Origin: Polychytrium aggregatum | Taxonomy: Eukaryota; Chytridiomycota; Chytridiomycetes; Polychytriales | Reading direction: 5' to 3' | Assembly (NCBI RefSeq): GCF_025602895.1 | Contig: NW_026516218.1 | Location: 744,001-808,000, forward strand | DNA length: 64,000 nucleotides | Shown here: one piece after another, positions 25,789-41,307 of the stretch | How positions within the stretch are numbered: the stretch's first letter is position 1 | Layout: every line of letters starts with the position of its first letter | Translations under genes and position numbers: made by a program | The notes under the pieces: generated by a model | The model's database searches: none | Told to the model about the DNA's origin: nothing | The model's input: the letters and a program-made list of their open reading frames with translations, nothing else

Positions 25789-27653
25789 TTACTGAGCTCC
25801 GTCGCCAAAGAATAGCACACGATCGCCCCTGACAGCCTCTTCGGTGATCCGAAAGAACACAAGTGGGTTCGACTGCGAGATACCCGACTCTCGCAGCAGC
25901 CAATCGCATGCCCCGCTTCCGTTGATTTCGATGGCGGTGACGGACGCTGTGGTTTGATGTTAAATTGTGGTCAGTATTGCGGTCAGTTCGACCACGCATC
26001 GCCCCAAGTTATTCAAAGTGCGGATGTGGATGCGAGCAACGCAGGCTTTGAGCCGTTTGCTCAACAGAGATGCACCTGCCTTGAGCCTTGGCGATTCGGT
26101 GAATCTCGGGGGTGAGAAAGAGGCGCTCGGCCTCCTTCGGATTGTATTCGAGCTTCCTGATTTGGGCAAACTGGAGCTGTGGCATTGGGCAGAGGAACAT
26201 CAGGACAGTGTCGCGGCAGTGGAAGCAGCTTGGACGATGCGGTGCTGGGCAGCCGGAGCGCAGATGGATATACCGATCCCGGGATTTTGTGGATGAGCTC
26301 GAGGAGCTCGCGAACAGACAGAAACGATAGAATGATGAAGCTCTATTTGGATGCAGACCCGGGTGAGCCCAAGTGGTAAAGCGAGCCCAAGTGGGAAACC
26401 ACGACGGATCGAGATGTTGGTGGAGACCCCGTTGACTGACCAGCAATCACGATTGAGCATGCGATATCACAGCAGAGCCGCAAGTGCATACCTCCTCTGA
26501 TGATCGAGGGAGCGGGCCCAGTGTGCACGGGACATGCCACTTGTCCAATTTGGAGCCAGCCCAAAGCGGATGCGTGAAGGTTTTGATTGCATCGGCATGG
26601 TTGTACTGGAAAGGTATTATGCACACGGCGAGGGGTCAGGCATTTGCCGAAAGCCATGCGGCGGCCGCGACAGGAAATGGTGAATCGACCAGAGGCATTT
26701 TGCGCTGCTTCTCTATGGCGCGGCGCTGGGAGAGAGTGTACCATGAGTAATGTGTGGCCCGAAACTCGGGACTCGACTCACCACAGATACCGCTGTCCAG
26801 TTGACGCCCTTGGCATCGTTGAAGTCGTATATGTTGAACCACTCGTTCGCCAACACGCTGAGGCCGGCTCTGTCGAACTGGGACGCCAGCTCCTCATAAA
26901 AGTACCAAAAGCAGGACACTTGGATGTCTCTGGATGTTTCAATGATGGGCTGGGTGGCGGCATAGAGAGAAACAAAGACGCCATCGCAGTCCCGCATTCT
27001 GGGGCAAACGAGCAGGAGCGAAATGGCATCAGGGCGACCGGCGGCAGCGAACCTCACGACACGTTAGGGCCTGAACATGAGGACAAGTCGCATACCTGAA
27101 TTGCTGTCCGGCAGCGACAATGACACAGTCCTTGCATTCGCGAATGAAGATGCTTCCCTCACACGGCCCGATGAAGATGAAGCACGAGATGCAAGCATCG
27201 ACTGTCACTTGGGCCGTGCAGTCAAAGATGCAGAGGCTCGAGTTCTGCAGAAAAAGTAAAGCCAGTGGCTTGAGCACAGCATATTGGCAAGCCACGAAGG
27301 GCAGAAACAGGCCAGAATCATCACATGTCATGGAGTAATCAACACGAGCAAGCAGACCAGGGCCACTTCCCAGCCCAGGCAGCCCGCAAGCAGGTACTGG
27401 CCAAGCCGGCACAGACCTCACAATCCTCGATCGAGAACGGCATTCCGCTCGGGATGCTTCCGGGTAGCTTCATGTGAACCTGACCCCCCGTGATCTTGGA
27501 GAAGGTGAACTCTTTGGGATCAAATCTTGGCCGAGCGGACGGCGCGTTAGATGCAATTGGGTTCGATGTGGTGACGATCTTGGATGGGGACGAGTACTTT
27601 GGAGTCTGTCGAAGCAAGCTCGAAAGAAACGGCAGGCTGAGCACGCATCCCAT
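25789..27653 (-). CDS. RP2: RP2/XRP2-like Arl3 GTPase-activating protein
   Basis: Seven exons: 27653-27417, 27244-27096, 26998-26782, 26605-26492, 26342-26274, 26176-about 26041, 25946-25789; about 359 residues, close to the 350 of human RP2. It begins MGCVLS, the dual myristoyl/palmitoyl start seen in RP2 (MGCF). A TBCC beta-helix follows: IEDCE, SLCIFDCTAQVTVDAC, GSIFIRECKDCVIVAAGQQF, RMRDC, SLYAATQPIIETS. The QQFR arginine aligns with the Arl3 GAP arginine finger and its codon is split by an intron. The end (SFIILSF, LQFAQIRKLEYNPKEAERLF, VTAIEINGSG) fits the nucleotide-kinase-like C-domain. RP2 releases lipid-modified cargo at the cilium base, so its presence points to a flagellate life stage. 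The donor of exon 6 (phase 1, GTTGCT) is uncertain. Confidence 0.85.
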
Positions 27654-27689
27654 CTTGGTATTGACACAACGACAGCGATTGTGCAGATA

Positions 27690-28693
27690 ATGCTGGGACT
27701 AGCGGACGGATGATGTAGAGAGCAGACAGCGAGGCGCCGATTTGAGGAGGTATCGAGTGCAATGGAATGGCGCCTGGAGCTGATTCTGCGCGCCAATATA
27801 CCATGGCGAACGCATTGGCTGGATTTCTGGATCAAGTTCCAGCGACTGCCCGCTCGCTTGGCGAATGAAACCGACACACATCTCGCCTGACCAACTCGGC
27901 ATCGAGATGAGGGCAATCATGTGTATTGTGGTATCAATGTATGTATCTTGCATAGATGGGATGTCCACTGGAAAATGCGGCTGCAGATTTTGTTCAGGTG
28001 GAATCAACCTCTTGTCCTGGATAGCCTTCTGCATCAAAATGGGTTGTGTGAGCACAATGTCGGCGAGAATACACCATGGCTAGACAACACCACCGTCTTC
28101 ACATATGTTCCGAAGATGCCCACCTAGTTCGAGGGTACTATTGAGCGAATGCGCTTTATCTGCGCAACGGCCATAGCGAAGGCTCTCCGCAGCTTGTTTG
28201 TCGTCTCTATCACCTTTGCCAGAAGTGTTCCCATCCGCGATCTGGAAAGCTTGATCTGGAGTCGTCTCTGGTTGCGGTCAGAATTGACCCGCCGCCGGGC
28301 CCTGGATCGCAGCGGATTGGTGAATGCGATAGCCCACATTTCAAATCCTCTAAATGCCAGGGCCAAGGTGTCCTGGTGGCTGGTTGCACGGGCGCAATAG
28401 CAATCGCTTTGGCTGTTCAACGAAAGCCCCTCATACACACACACAGGCTTCCGGAACATCCGAGCACAGCTGCTGATCACCCTGGGTCATCTGGGTCCGT
28501 CACGATATCGGCCGATCGTCTCGGAGGCTGCACTCTCACAGCCTGCTGTCCGCAGCGCTATACACATCGCGAAACGGCGTGTCAGGAAGCGTGGACGAGC
28601 TCGAGGCTCGTTTTGGACGTTCATCCGGTTGGACTGCTCGTGAGAACCGTCCGTCCAAAGGCTCAGAAATATTGTTCGTGAAGTGATGACCAC
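27690..28693 (-). CDS. Possible unrecognised gene fragments
   Basis: Several minus-strand open stretches upstream of RP2 look more protein-like than random: one around 28150-28375 (FRGFEMWAIAFTNPLRSRAR, TLLAKVIETTNKLRRAFAMA) and one around 27830-28055 (QKAIQDKRLIPPEQNLQ, TTIHMIALISMPSWSG). They could be exons of one gene, but I could not join them with consistent splice phases and do not recognise a family. Confidence 0.2.
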
Positions 28694-29152
28694 CGACCGG
28701 GCACTGGGATCACAGGGTCACGATCTCAGTCTCTCTCCGGGCCGAATCGACAGCGAGCTGTATCTGAGCAGACCGCTTCCAGAGGCCCTCGATTGACTTG
28801 GGGCAACGATTGGGGCCATTCATGATGGTGACCAGGTGTTCGGGGAAGCATCCCCTTGCTCCGTTTCCGCGATGTGAATGACCATAGGTGTTATTCAAGA
28901 TCCAGAAAGAAGGAGAGATAGAAGGGAGGAAGGAACGAATGAATGAACGAAGGAAGGAAGGAAGGAATAATCATTGTCCTCGAGGCCGCAAGGCTCATAA
29001 ATACGCATTCGGAATATCCAGTTCCCTATGACTTGGTCTTGTTTGGTCTGGTTCCCGTTGACGCAGTTTGCTTGCCCCAGCAACGCCGCCTCAAGCATGG
29101 CTTTGAGGACTGGACCAGGCCTCCAAGGGAAGGATGGTTATGTACGAGCTGA
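28694..29152. other. Intergenic region with purine-rich GGAA repeat
   Basis: No supported gene. A GAAG/GGAA-rich purine tract lies at about 28905-28970. It includes several GAAC/GAAT tetramers and then four or five GGAA units. Confidence 0.4.
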
Positions 29153-32100
29153 TCATGTCGAGCTGAGATCCATCAGCTGGTTCTGTATGCGGAATCGGGA
29201 GAGAAGGGAGAGAGTGTGTGAGAGCACGACCACAGCTGACGAGGCTATCGGGGGCACCAATGCGTCCGATGGCAGCTACCGATCTCGTCGTCGGGGCGCC
29301 CCACCCAGCCTTGCCGTCTCCACATCGCTGTCCAGATGCCCACCTGCAGCTGAATCATCTTGGTCTGCAGCAGTTCGTTGTCGCTCTGCAGTCTCTCCCT
29401 CTCCTGCTGGACCCTGTCGAGTTGCTCAAAGGTGTCATTCAGATGCTGTTGTGTGAGCTTGAGGGCTTCTTCAGCGCTGGACGCTCCATGAGCACCAGCC
29501 GCTTTCTGGAGCTGCTCCAGCTCTTCCTTGAGCTGCTCAATCAGCTGGTTCTTGGTCTCCAGCTCTTCGTTCTTGGTTTGTAGCTGGATGATGATCGACT
29601 GAAGCATGTCTTTGGTCTCATGCAACTGGTTCAGAAGCTCGGGCGGCTGCTCGTCTGTGCGGCCGTCAGACCGGAGGCGCTGCAGTTGTCCCTGGGCCTC
29701 CTCGAGCTCCCTGGTGCGCGCCGAGACGGTGTTCTCGAGCAACTTGGTCTTCTCGTTGGCAACATTCAAGCTGTTCTCGAGGATATTGACATCGTCGCGG
29801 AGTTCCTCCATCTGCAGGGCTGCGGTCTGGGCCGAGTCGAGAGCGTTGTTGCGTTCGAGCACGGCAAGCTCGTATTTTTGCTGGAGATCCAGCAGCGTCT
29901 TTTCCAGGCTGGCAATCTCTGCCGCCTCGGGGTTGGCGCTGCGGACCTTTTCCAGCTCGGACTCGAGGGCAGCGGCACGGGCGCCGGCTTCCTGAGCCTG
30001 GGTCGTAAGCAAAGCAATCCGGGCCGAGCCCTCGTCCGAGTCCGCCTTGCTTCCCGTGCCATTCTCGACAATCTGGGTCAGATTCTCGATGTTGCGGAGT
30101 TGGCTTTGGATCGAATCGGCGACGGCGGCCCCGTCTCCAGCTTTGCCAGAAGAGAGGGCCTCGATCTCGAACTGAAGGGCCTTGATCTGGGCATCTTTCG
30201 ACTCCAGAACAAGCGACAAGCTCTCGATCCGCGCGACGAGCGAGTCTTCGATGTTGTTTACCGAGCGAGCAGAGTCCGGGTTCTTGAGCAGAGCATCGAG
30301 CTGCTCCTCGTACTCTTTGCACTTGGTGCCATACTCGGAGTGGAGCGATGAGATGGCGAGAGCATGCTGCGTCTCGCTGGCCTCGAGGGACTTTGTCAGC
30401 TCCGTGAGGATGGTGTTGTGGCGCTTGATGTTCTCCTCGATCTCAAACTTGCTGTCTTGGAGCTGGCGGGCGTGGTCGGCGGCCAAGCTCTCCAGCTCGG
30501 CGTTGAGGCGGATGATTTCGTTGTCTCGCTCCTCGATGACACCCTCGAGGGTCGCCGACAGATGGGCAATGGCATCGACGCTGGCGCCGGTCGAGTTGTT
30601 GACGTCTTCCCGCAGCTGGGCAATTTCCTTGGCGTGCTGGATCTTGAGGGCCTCCAATTCCTTGCGCGCGTTGATGCTGTCGACTTGGCCGAGCGCCGAA
30701 TCCTTGGCAATCTTGATGCCCTCCTGGCATTTGCGGGTCAGGGCCTCGAGCTCGCTCTGGTGAAGACTTTGAAGCTGCTCCATGTTGCTGACATGCTCCT
30801 GGTTGACCCGAGCGAGCTGCTCGCTATCGGCCTTCAGGGTTCGAATCTGGTCCTCGTAGCGCTCCGTCAGCTCGGCGAGCTGCTGTTCATGCGTGGCCTT
30901 GAGCTCGCTGATGGACTGGCTCAGCTCGCGCACGTCCTTGTCGTGCACAATCTTGCGGCCCTCCAGCTCACCGGTCAAGCCGGCAATCTCCGAGTCGTAG
31001 GCGTGCTTGAGGTCCTTGATTTCGCGCTCACGGGCAGCAGCGGCCTTGTCGGTCTCTTCCTGGATCGTCTGCAAGTACGACTCGTGCTGCGCGCTGACAT
31101 TCTGCAGCTCGGCGGCAAGCAGGTCGGACTTTTCGCGGAGATGGATGATTTCGGCCGCAGTGTCCGAGTTGGGCGAGCGCAGCAGCAGGAGGCGGTGGTC
31201 TTCGGCGAGGCGAGAGAGCTCGATCTCGGTGTCCTCCAGTTTTTTCTGGACGAAGCTCAGCTGCTTCTCGGCCGCCTGTCTGGCGTTGTCGAGAGCCTCG
31301 ATCTGAGCAAAGGTGAAGGGATGATTGTCGATGCCGGAGGCGGTAGCGGCGTCGTCATCAACAGGGCCACGCGAGCGCGAGCGAGTGACGATCTCGGCGT
31401 GGGAGTTGGCCAGATTCTGGGCCTCCTCCTGCATGCGGTTGAGTTGGAGGTTGAGCAGCTCGAGCTGGGCCTCGCGGTTGAGCAACTCCGATCGGAGATT
31501 GGAGTTTTCGGCCTCGAGCTCGTCGACGGTTCGCACAGCGTCCTCCATGGTTTGCTCAAACTCGATGATGCGGTTCTGGGCGTTTTCAAGAATGGATTCG
31601 TTGGTGCTGATGCGCTCGTCGCGGGCGGCCAGCTGGCCTTCGAGGTCAGCGATCTGCGCGCGAAGGTCCATGACGTCGTAGTTGACGGATCCAGAGGCCA
31701 CCATCTCGTCGATGCGCTGCTGGGCGCGCTCCTCCGAGTCCTTTAGCCGGGTCAGTTCGGAGCGCAAGGCGCTTATCTCGATCTCCAGAGTTCGATGGCA
31801 AGCCTCAGCCTGGACTCGGGCTTCTTGGTTGCGCTTCGAGGCACGGACCCACAGGGCGATCTTGGACTGCAGCGACGATATGTCGGTCTGGCTCTGCGAA
31901 AACTTTTGCTCGAGCTCCAAGACACGGCGACGCTCGATGGAGATGACGACATCCTCGCCCTGATCACGGGCCTCGAGGAGCGATGCGAGATACTTTGCGC
32001 TCTCTTCGGCGATGGATTTCTGTTGCTCGGCTTCGCGGTGGAGGGCTTGGCTCTGTAGGCATGTTGCGGGTTGCGGGTTGTATCCAAGGGATCCAGGGAC

Positions 32101-32939
32101 ATCCCCCGCCGATTCGTAGATCCACGAGTCCAGTCGGAGGGTATTGCAAAGTGAATCCCAGACGGCGAGCGGAAGAGCAACGTTCGGTTCGTTAATATTG
32201 AGAACATGGAGGCCAGCAGAGTCACGCGGCACTCTGACTGCACGCGAGCACAGTCCGTTGTTGTCGCAAACAGCCAGAGGGGAATCGTTGGCACCCCGTC
32301 GCCATGAATCCCGGGGATTCCTTGCTCGCCGGACTCACGGCAGCGCCGAGTCAGGTTTATGGAAAAGAGTGGGGCACCGGGGCTGTTGAAGGGCCAACTC
32401 GGAAACCCCAGGAAGACACTGACCTGCTCAACAGCTTGCTTGGCCTTGACGAGCTCCTTCTTGAAGTGGAGCAACGTCTGGAAGAGAAGAACACGGCCCT
32501 CGTCGATCTCTCGCTTCGACAGGCTCTTCTTGGACAAAAGATCCTCGATGTTCTTGGACTGATCGGCGTCCAGCTCGCCGTTGACGACGATGGCCTGGTC
32601 CTCGTCGTAGTCCACGTCGTGGCTCTGTTCCGGGCCGTTTCGGTGCTGCTGGGTCTTGCGGAAGGTGGTGAGCTCTGTGCTGAGCCAGTTCTCCTTGACC
32701 TTGAGGTCATGGATGATTTTATTCTTGACATTGATTTCGGAGAGGAGCTTGCTCTCGGACTTTGTGCTGTCGAGCAGCGAGGTCGATGTCTGGGAGGTTG
32801 GCGAGGACGGTGCCGGTGGGGGTGTCTGGGTGTTTCGCTGGGGAAGCTCGAGGGGACGGATGACGGGTGTTCCGATCGACCTTCTCCGGGCGGCGTAGTA
32901 AGCCGAGCTGGGCTGGGCTGCCGAGGACGAGATGCTCAT
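29153..32939 (-). CDS. Long coiled-coil protein, possible septation/scaffold role
   Basis: Three exons: 32939-32424, 32052-29344, 29182-29153; 1084 residues. The first about 75 residues are Ser/Pro-rich and disordered. A short conserved-looking block follows near residues 75-110 (LLSEINVKNKIIHDLKVKEN) and resembles the helical start of fungal septation/polarity coiled-coil proteins such as Uds1-type, but I cannot confirm this. The rest, about residues 170-1075, is almost unbroken heptad coiled coil, with brief breaks (GPVDDDAATASGIDNHPF; SADSIQ-like Ser-rich stretch). The last exon adds NQLMDLSST. It is likely a cytoskeletal, Golgi or centrosome-type scaffold. The exon 2 end is set by the GTGGGC donor: without that intron the frame would run on into an unlikely Trp/Arg-rich tail. 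Confidence 0.7.
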
Positions 32940-33845
32940 GGTCTCAGGCAGCTTGATCGGCGGTGAGGAGCGGGGAGTGTGGAGGCTGGGATCCTGTGGG
33001 GAACAGCAGCTCGGATACGGATGCGAGGGGTGGATAGAGTGGGGGGAGATATCGAGGGATGGGGTGTGTGTTGCAGCCGCAGATCCAGCAGGGACGGAGC
33101 CGAGGAGATGGCGACAGTGGCAGCGTTCCTCCAGGTGTGGCCTGGCCAGGGTCAGATCCAGGCAGAAGCGGGAACGAGGAGGAGGCTGCAGACGAGGCGG
33201 TGGATGGCCAAAGGACCGAAAGGACGCACAGGAACCCAAAGCAGAACGAGACAGACGCTTTGGGACGGCGCCGGGGAACACCGGGGTGACACATGCACGA
33301 CGCCGGGCACTGCTGTCGCTGTGCGTCGCTGTTTGTCGCTGCTTGTCGCGCGCCACCGCAAGCCGCCCCAGGCGCGCCCGGGGGCGTGCCCTGCGGCAGT
33401 GCGCTTGTGCGACGGCGCCCTGGCCAGCAAGGGCGTCCGCAGCCAGCCACGCTGTGGCTGCCATGGATGCACTCGATCCAGCCCGAGCCGCACTCGATCC
33501 AGCCCGAGCCGCACTCGATCCGCCCCGGCCTGGTTTTGTTTTTCGGTTGCGCTTTCAGGGCCGCGACTCGCTTTGATCGAGCCTCCTCGTCCTCTGCCCC
33601 GGCATACCGCAGGATCAGCCGCAGGATCGCCCGCCGACTGGATCAACCGCCGCATCAACCGCAGCCCCGATCACCAGAAGCCGCCCTGCCGAAATGGGTA
33701 TGTCTGCATGCGGGCAAGTCGCCGCAAACGGCCTGTGTGCTTGACCCCGACCCCGCCGCCCGATCGTCAGCTGCCGATCTGCCCAGCAGCATCCTTCCTA
33801 ACACATCGCCCACATCCATATCGGCATTCTGCCGAACCACCGGCG
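32940..33845. promoter_or_regulatory. Divergent promoter region with 21-bp repeat
   Basis: 906 bp between the coiled-coil gene (-) and the U2AF gene (+), so both promoters should lie here. At about 33471-33535 a 21-bp unit (ACTCGATCCAGCCCGAGCCGC) occurs about two and a half times in tandem. No clear TATA box seen. Confidence 0.4.
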
Positions 33846-37477
<3,632 letters not shown>

Positions 37478-38126
37478 AGGGGCATCGGCTGCAGCCGCAA
37501 TGCCGAGTGGAAGTAGCACGGACGACAAAGGCGACAATACATCTGCGTTGGGGCCAAGGGATCGTGGCACTCGATGCAGGCGATGCACGATATGCAGATG
37601 CCGCTTGCACCGCACATGGAGCACCGCACAGGGAGCACCGCACAGGGAACATCTGCCATCACTCCGGCCAAGTCACGTGCGCCACGCGCCCAGGCACGTT
37701 CGCCAGTGGGCCAATCACCTGGCTGGCCGGCGCGTCGCACCAACGCCAGGTGTGCGTTGCACAGTGCCGTCGCTTGCGCGGATCCTGGCGCTGACGCGAA
37801 CGCCCGCGAGCGGCACGCGGCCGCTCCAGCGAGGAGATCAGCAGGCCCATCTGGGGAGCGACGAGAACGAGGGCGAGAGCAGGCGAGACGAGGGCGACAA
37901 GACCGCACCCGCGTCCTCGCCTGCTCTCGGCTACTCTCGGCTGCTCTCGCTGGGCCGTGCTCGCTGGCCTTGGTCTGGGCTCGGTCTCGGATCCTCCTTT
38001 TCATTCTTCCCAAACCATCGCCTCGGGGCCAGAACGACATCGAAACGGCCAGCCGGGGAATCGCACTCGTATTCCCTCGCTGCCCCACCTGCTCGTCTCT
38101 CCGCATCGAAGCAGCCCGGCCCCGCA
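37478..38126. other. Intergenic region, no supported gene
   Basis: 649 bp, GC-rich, open in several frames by composition. A doubled motif ATGGAGCACCGCACAGGGAGC occurs near 37615-37640. It should contain the U2AF 3' UTR and the next gene's promoter. Confidence 0.35.
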
Positions 38127-38188
38127 ATGTCTTCGTCGCCGCTGTGGGCCTATCCGACCCCACCGGCTCTGTCAGCGACCCGGAGCCT

Positions 38189-38219
<31 letters not shown>

Positions 38220-41200
38220 CAACTTCAGCAACAACAGCAACAGCAACAGCAGCCACCATCTTACCCAATCCGAAACCCGTCGCCACCGTCCCAGCATATC
38301 CACGGCTACCAGCAGCGTATCGATGCAAGCTTCCACAGCGACCACGCCCTTGGACAGCCGCAGAATGGGCTTTCGGGCATGTCGCCGTACTCCAAGCATC
38401 AGAGCCAGCAAGACGCCTTCCATGCAGCATACCAACGGGCGATATACAATGTATGGATAGGGCGATACGGATCGTCGCTGCGGTGTGCTTCCTGTCCTCC
38501 CTCCCTCCCTCCCTCCCCCCCTCCACCTTATTGTCCCACGAGACTGCATGGCGATTCCCGATCCTGACGACTCTGGCGGCTGTGTCTCCCGTCTGGATTG
38601 ACGGTCCGTGCTGGTAAATCAGCAGCATCCGCCCATCATGCCCTTGATCTGTTCGCCTTGGGCCTGGACTGATGCATCTCTGTGGTCTCGTGGTCGCCGC
38701 TTTCGTGCAATTTGTCGGTGTTGACGTGCGGTAATCACTGACGCCGCCTTCCATTCGACTTGTTATCAAATGCCTGTCAACGCTTCTCCAACGGCTCATT
38801 TGGCTCATCTGGCTCATCTGGCTCATCTGGCTCATCTGGCTCATCTGGCTCATCTGGCTCATCTGGCTCATCTGGCTCATCTGGCTCATCTGGCTCATCT
38901 GGCTCATCTGGCTCATCTGGCTCATCTGGCTCATCTGGCTCATCTGATCACCGTCCACCACCCGATTCTCTCCCTGTGTCTTTACCCCCCATATCCATGG
39001 CCCTTCCCGTATGTCGGCCCGATTTGACGCAGAAGCAACGTCCGCAAGATGCCCTCCATCCTGCCACCATGGCCGTCAAGCCGTTCGCTTCGTCTCCCCG
39101 GCTAGGCTCGTACTACAAGCCTGCTGAGCATCTGGAATCATACAATGGATACCCGTCTCCGGGGCCAAATCCGCCCCGCCCCATCCCGATTCACACGTCG
39201 CCAAACTCACCCGGCTTTTCGCCCCGATCGCCGACCGTCTATTCGCAGCCGCCCAAGCGCAAAGGCGGGCCCAATCTGCACATCCAAACTTCCCACCAAG
39301 TCTATCCTCAGAACCCCACCCTGCCGAGCCCGGTCCTCCAGAGCTACATGACCCCAAGTACAGATGTCTCATACGACTCTCGGAGCTCAAATCCAACCAC
39401 CCATACCTTCGACGACGACTCGGACGGCGACGATCCGTGGGACATGCTCGGTAATGCCAGAGAGCAGGCATAGAGCGGGATGTGGAGCAAGACGTAGATG
39501 CCTCGGCTGTGCTAATGCCAGATCCAGATCCAGATCCAGCTCTGCGACAGAGGAGTTGTCGTTTTGTTGTATCTTCGGCCGGCGTCTCGTTCGTAGATCG
39601 TGGTAATCCACTTGATGCCCAGTCGCGGTGGATGTACTGACTGAACTCTGCATCCGCTTTGTCGGCTCCATATCGATTATGTGCAATGTCTACACAGCGT
39701 CACAAGATATTGAGACTCTGAGTGCCTCGCTTCAGTCGCCGACCCTTGCCGTGCCCTCGCCCTACTACTCTTCGTACGAGTCCCTGGCCGAGCCGGTATA
39801 CCCGCTCCAAGGCAGGCGAGCTGGTCCTGGGGCGCCATTTATGAAGGGCTACTCGGACCCGACCTCCCCGACAGCGACCTTCCCGACGCCCAAACGTGTC
39901 CAGTCGCCCCAGATTCGCCACAACTACTCTCCGGCCTCAAAATCGCCCATGCCGTCCAAGTACGACTACGCTTCCGCCACGATGGGGGAGGCTGCCCGGT
40001 CACCGTCGCCGTATGCGCCGCTGTTCCGTCCGCCGGAGCATGTGTCTCGGGATCGGCTACCACCCGGTGGTGAGGGCGGCCCTCAGACCGTGGCATGGGC
40101 CAGCCCACCGGATGCTCAGCTCGGTCCGATACCAATGCCCCGGTATGCCTTTGTTCCGGACACTGCCACCCCAGACCACCTCCCAAAATCCGATGTGCCC
40201 TGGCGCAAACCGAATCCTCCTCAGTCTCGGAAAGCTAGCCGCGATGACCTGTGGGGCTATGCTGCGACCCAAGATACCCAGCCCCGTGAGGCCGTGGCTG
40301 CAGCGGGCTACTCTGGCGATATTCAGTACTTTTCCGATGCCAAAGGAGCTGCCGGTCCAGGGTACGATGCTAGCACGACTTACGCAAGCGACCCTATTCG
40401 ACCGAGCCGGCACGCTCGATCGACGGGCTCCATGGGCTCCATGGGCTCCATGGGCTCCACAGGCTCCAACCACTCGACAGGCTCGGCCGATTCGAAGGGC
40501 TCGGCAAACTCGACGGGCGCTGCAAGCCTGGGCGACTCAGCCGACGCGGACGAGCTCGATGAGGAAAAGGACACGGTGCCCTCGATCTCAATCTCGGCTC
40601 TGGCCGAGGCCGTCAAGAACGACCTCGCTCTCAACGAACCGATACGGCCGCGGCGGAACTCGCTATCCCAATCTGGGTTGTTGGCTCCGGCATCGGGCCG
40701 GCCACGCCGCAACTCCCAGAGCATCCCCACAGCACCGATCCAGCCGGGGCCTCCGCGCTTCATTCCTCCGTTGATCTCGAGGCCAACGCATCCACGACCG
40801 TGTATTCCGTTGATACGCGGCGAGAGCTCCGGCCCTGGAGGACGCGGCGCGGGCCAGCCGAACCGGTCGTCTCCCAAGGAAGAAGGCCAGGTCCCTACAG
40901 CGCCCATGCAGCGATCGATGCGAATCGTGCACAAGATCTTTGGGCCGTTCACGGCATCGAGCTCGGTGCAGTTCCCGGTGTCGCGCGAGGTGCTGCAGAA
41001 AGAGCAGCCGCCGTCAAGGACGATCCGTATCCGGTGCTGGGACGAGTCGGACGAGGCACAGGCGCACACTTGGCCGGTGCTGCTGCGCGAGATCATCGTC
41101 AACAGCGAGCGAGTGAGCTTGGGCACGCGAGCACAGAAGCCGACGGAATCGGCCGGACAGCTGGCCGAGTGGGTCGGGCGCGACGTCCCTTGCAGCCTCA

Positions 41201-41307
41201 AGATGGTCGAAGGCATCAACGAAGTCTCATTCTTCTGGGCAGGAACCGGCAAGGTGTCGTCGGACGGATGGTGGTTTTCGATCGACATGGTCGAGGACGA
41301 CGAATAG
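38127..41307 (+). CDS. PolyQ/Ser-rich protein with PINIT-like C-terminus
   Basis: Three exons: 38127-38450, 39033-39450, 39707-41307; 780 residues. It starts MSSSPLWAYPTPPALSATRS and runs into two glutamine tracts (CAG/CAA codons). Next is a long low-complexity body rich in Ser, Pro and Tyr with an acidic patch (DDDSDGDDPWDMLG) and a Gly-Ser-Met repeat. The last about 130 residues are folded-looking: RIVHKIFGPF, VQFPVSREVLQKEQ, TIRIRCWDESDEAQAHTWPV, EIIVNSERVSL, MVEGINEVSFFWAG. This order weakly resembles the PINIT region of SIZ/PIAS/ZMIZ SUMO ligases (NWP..V.VN...; G.N.I.), but no MIZ zinc finger follows. It may be a transcription co-regulator; low certainty. The 38451-39032 intron carries a 9-bp minisatellite. 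Confidence 0.7.
38793..38946. repeat. 9-bp minisatellite in intron, about 17 copies
   Basis: Head-to-tail copies of GGCTCATCT with almost no divergence. The unit is divisible by three and has no stop, so it reads as Gly-Ser-Ser, Ala-His-Leu or Met-Ser-Gln depending on frame. Splice signals (donor GTATGG at 38451, acceptor TTGACGCAG ending 39032) with matching phase place it in an intron. Confidence 0.85.

Noticed and set aside
30364-31746. 460-residue plus-strand frame
   Set aside because: Antisense shadow of the coiled-coil gene; heptad-rich sequence often leaves the opposite strand open.
38760-39473. Plus-strand frame with Gly-Ser-Ser repeat as a coding linker
   Set aside because: Good donor and acceptor with matching phase place the repeat in an intron; kept as a note only.
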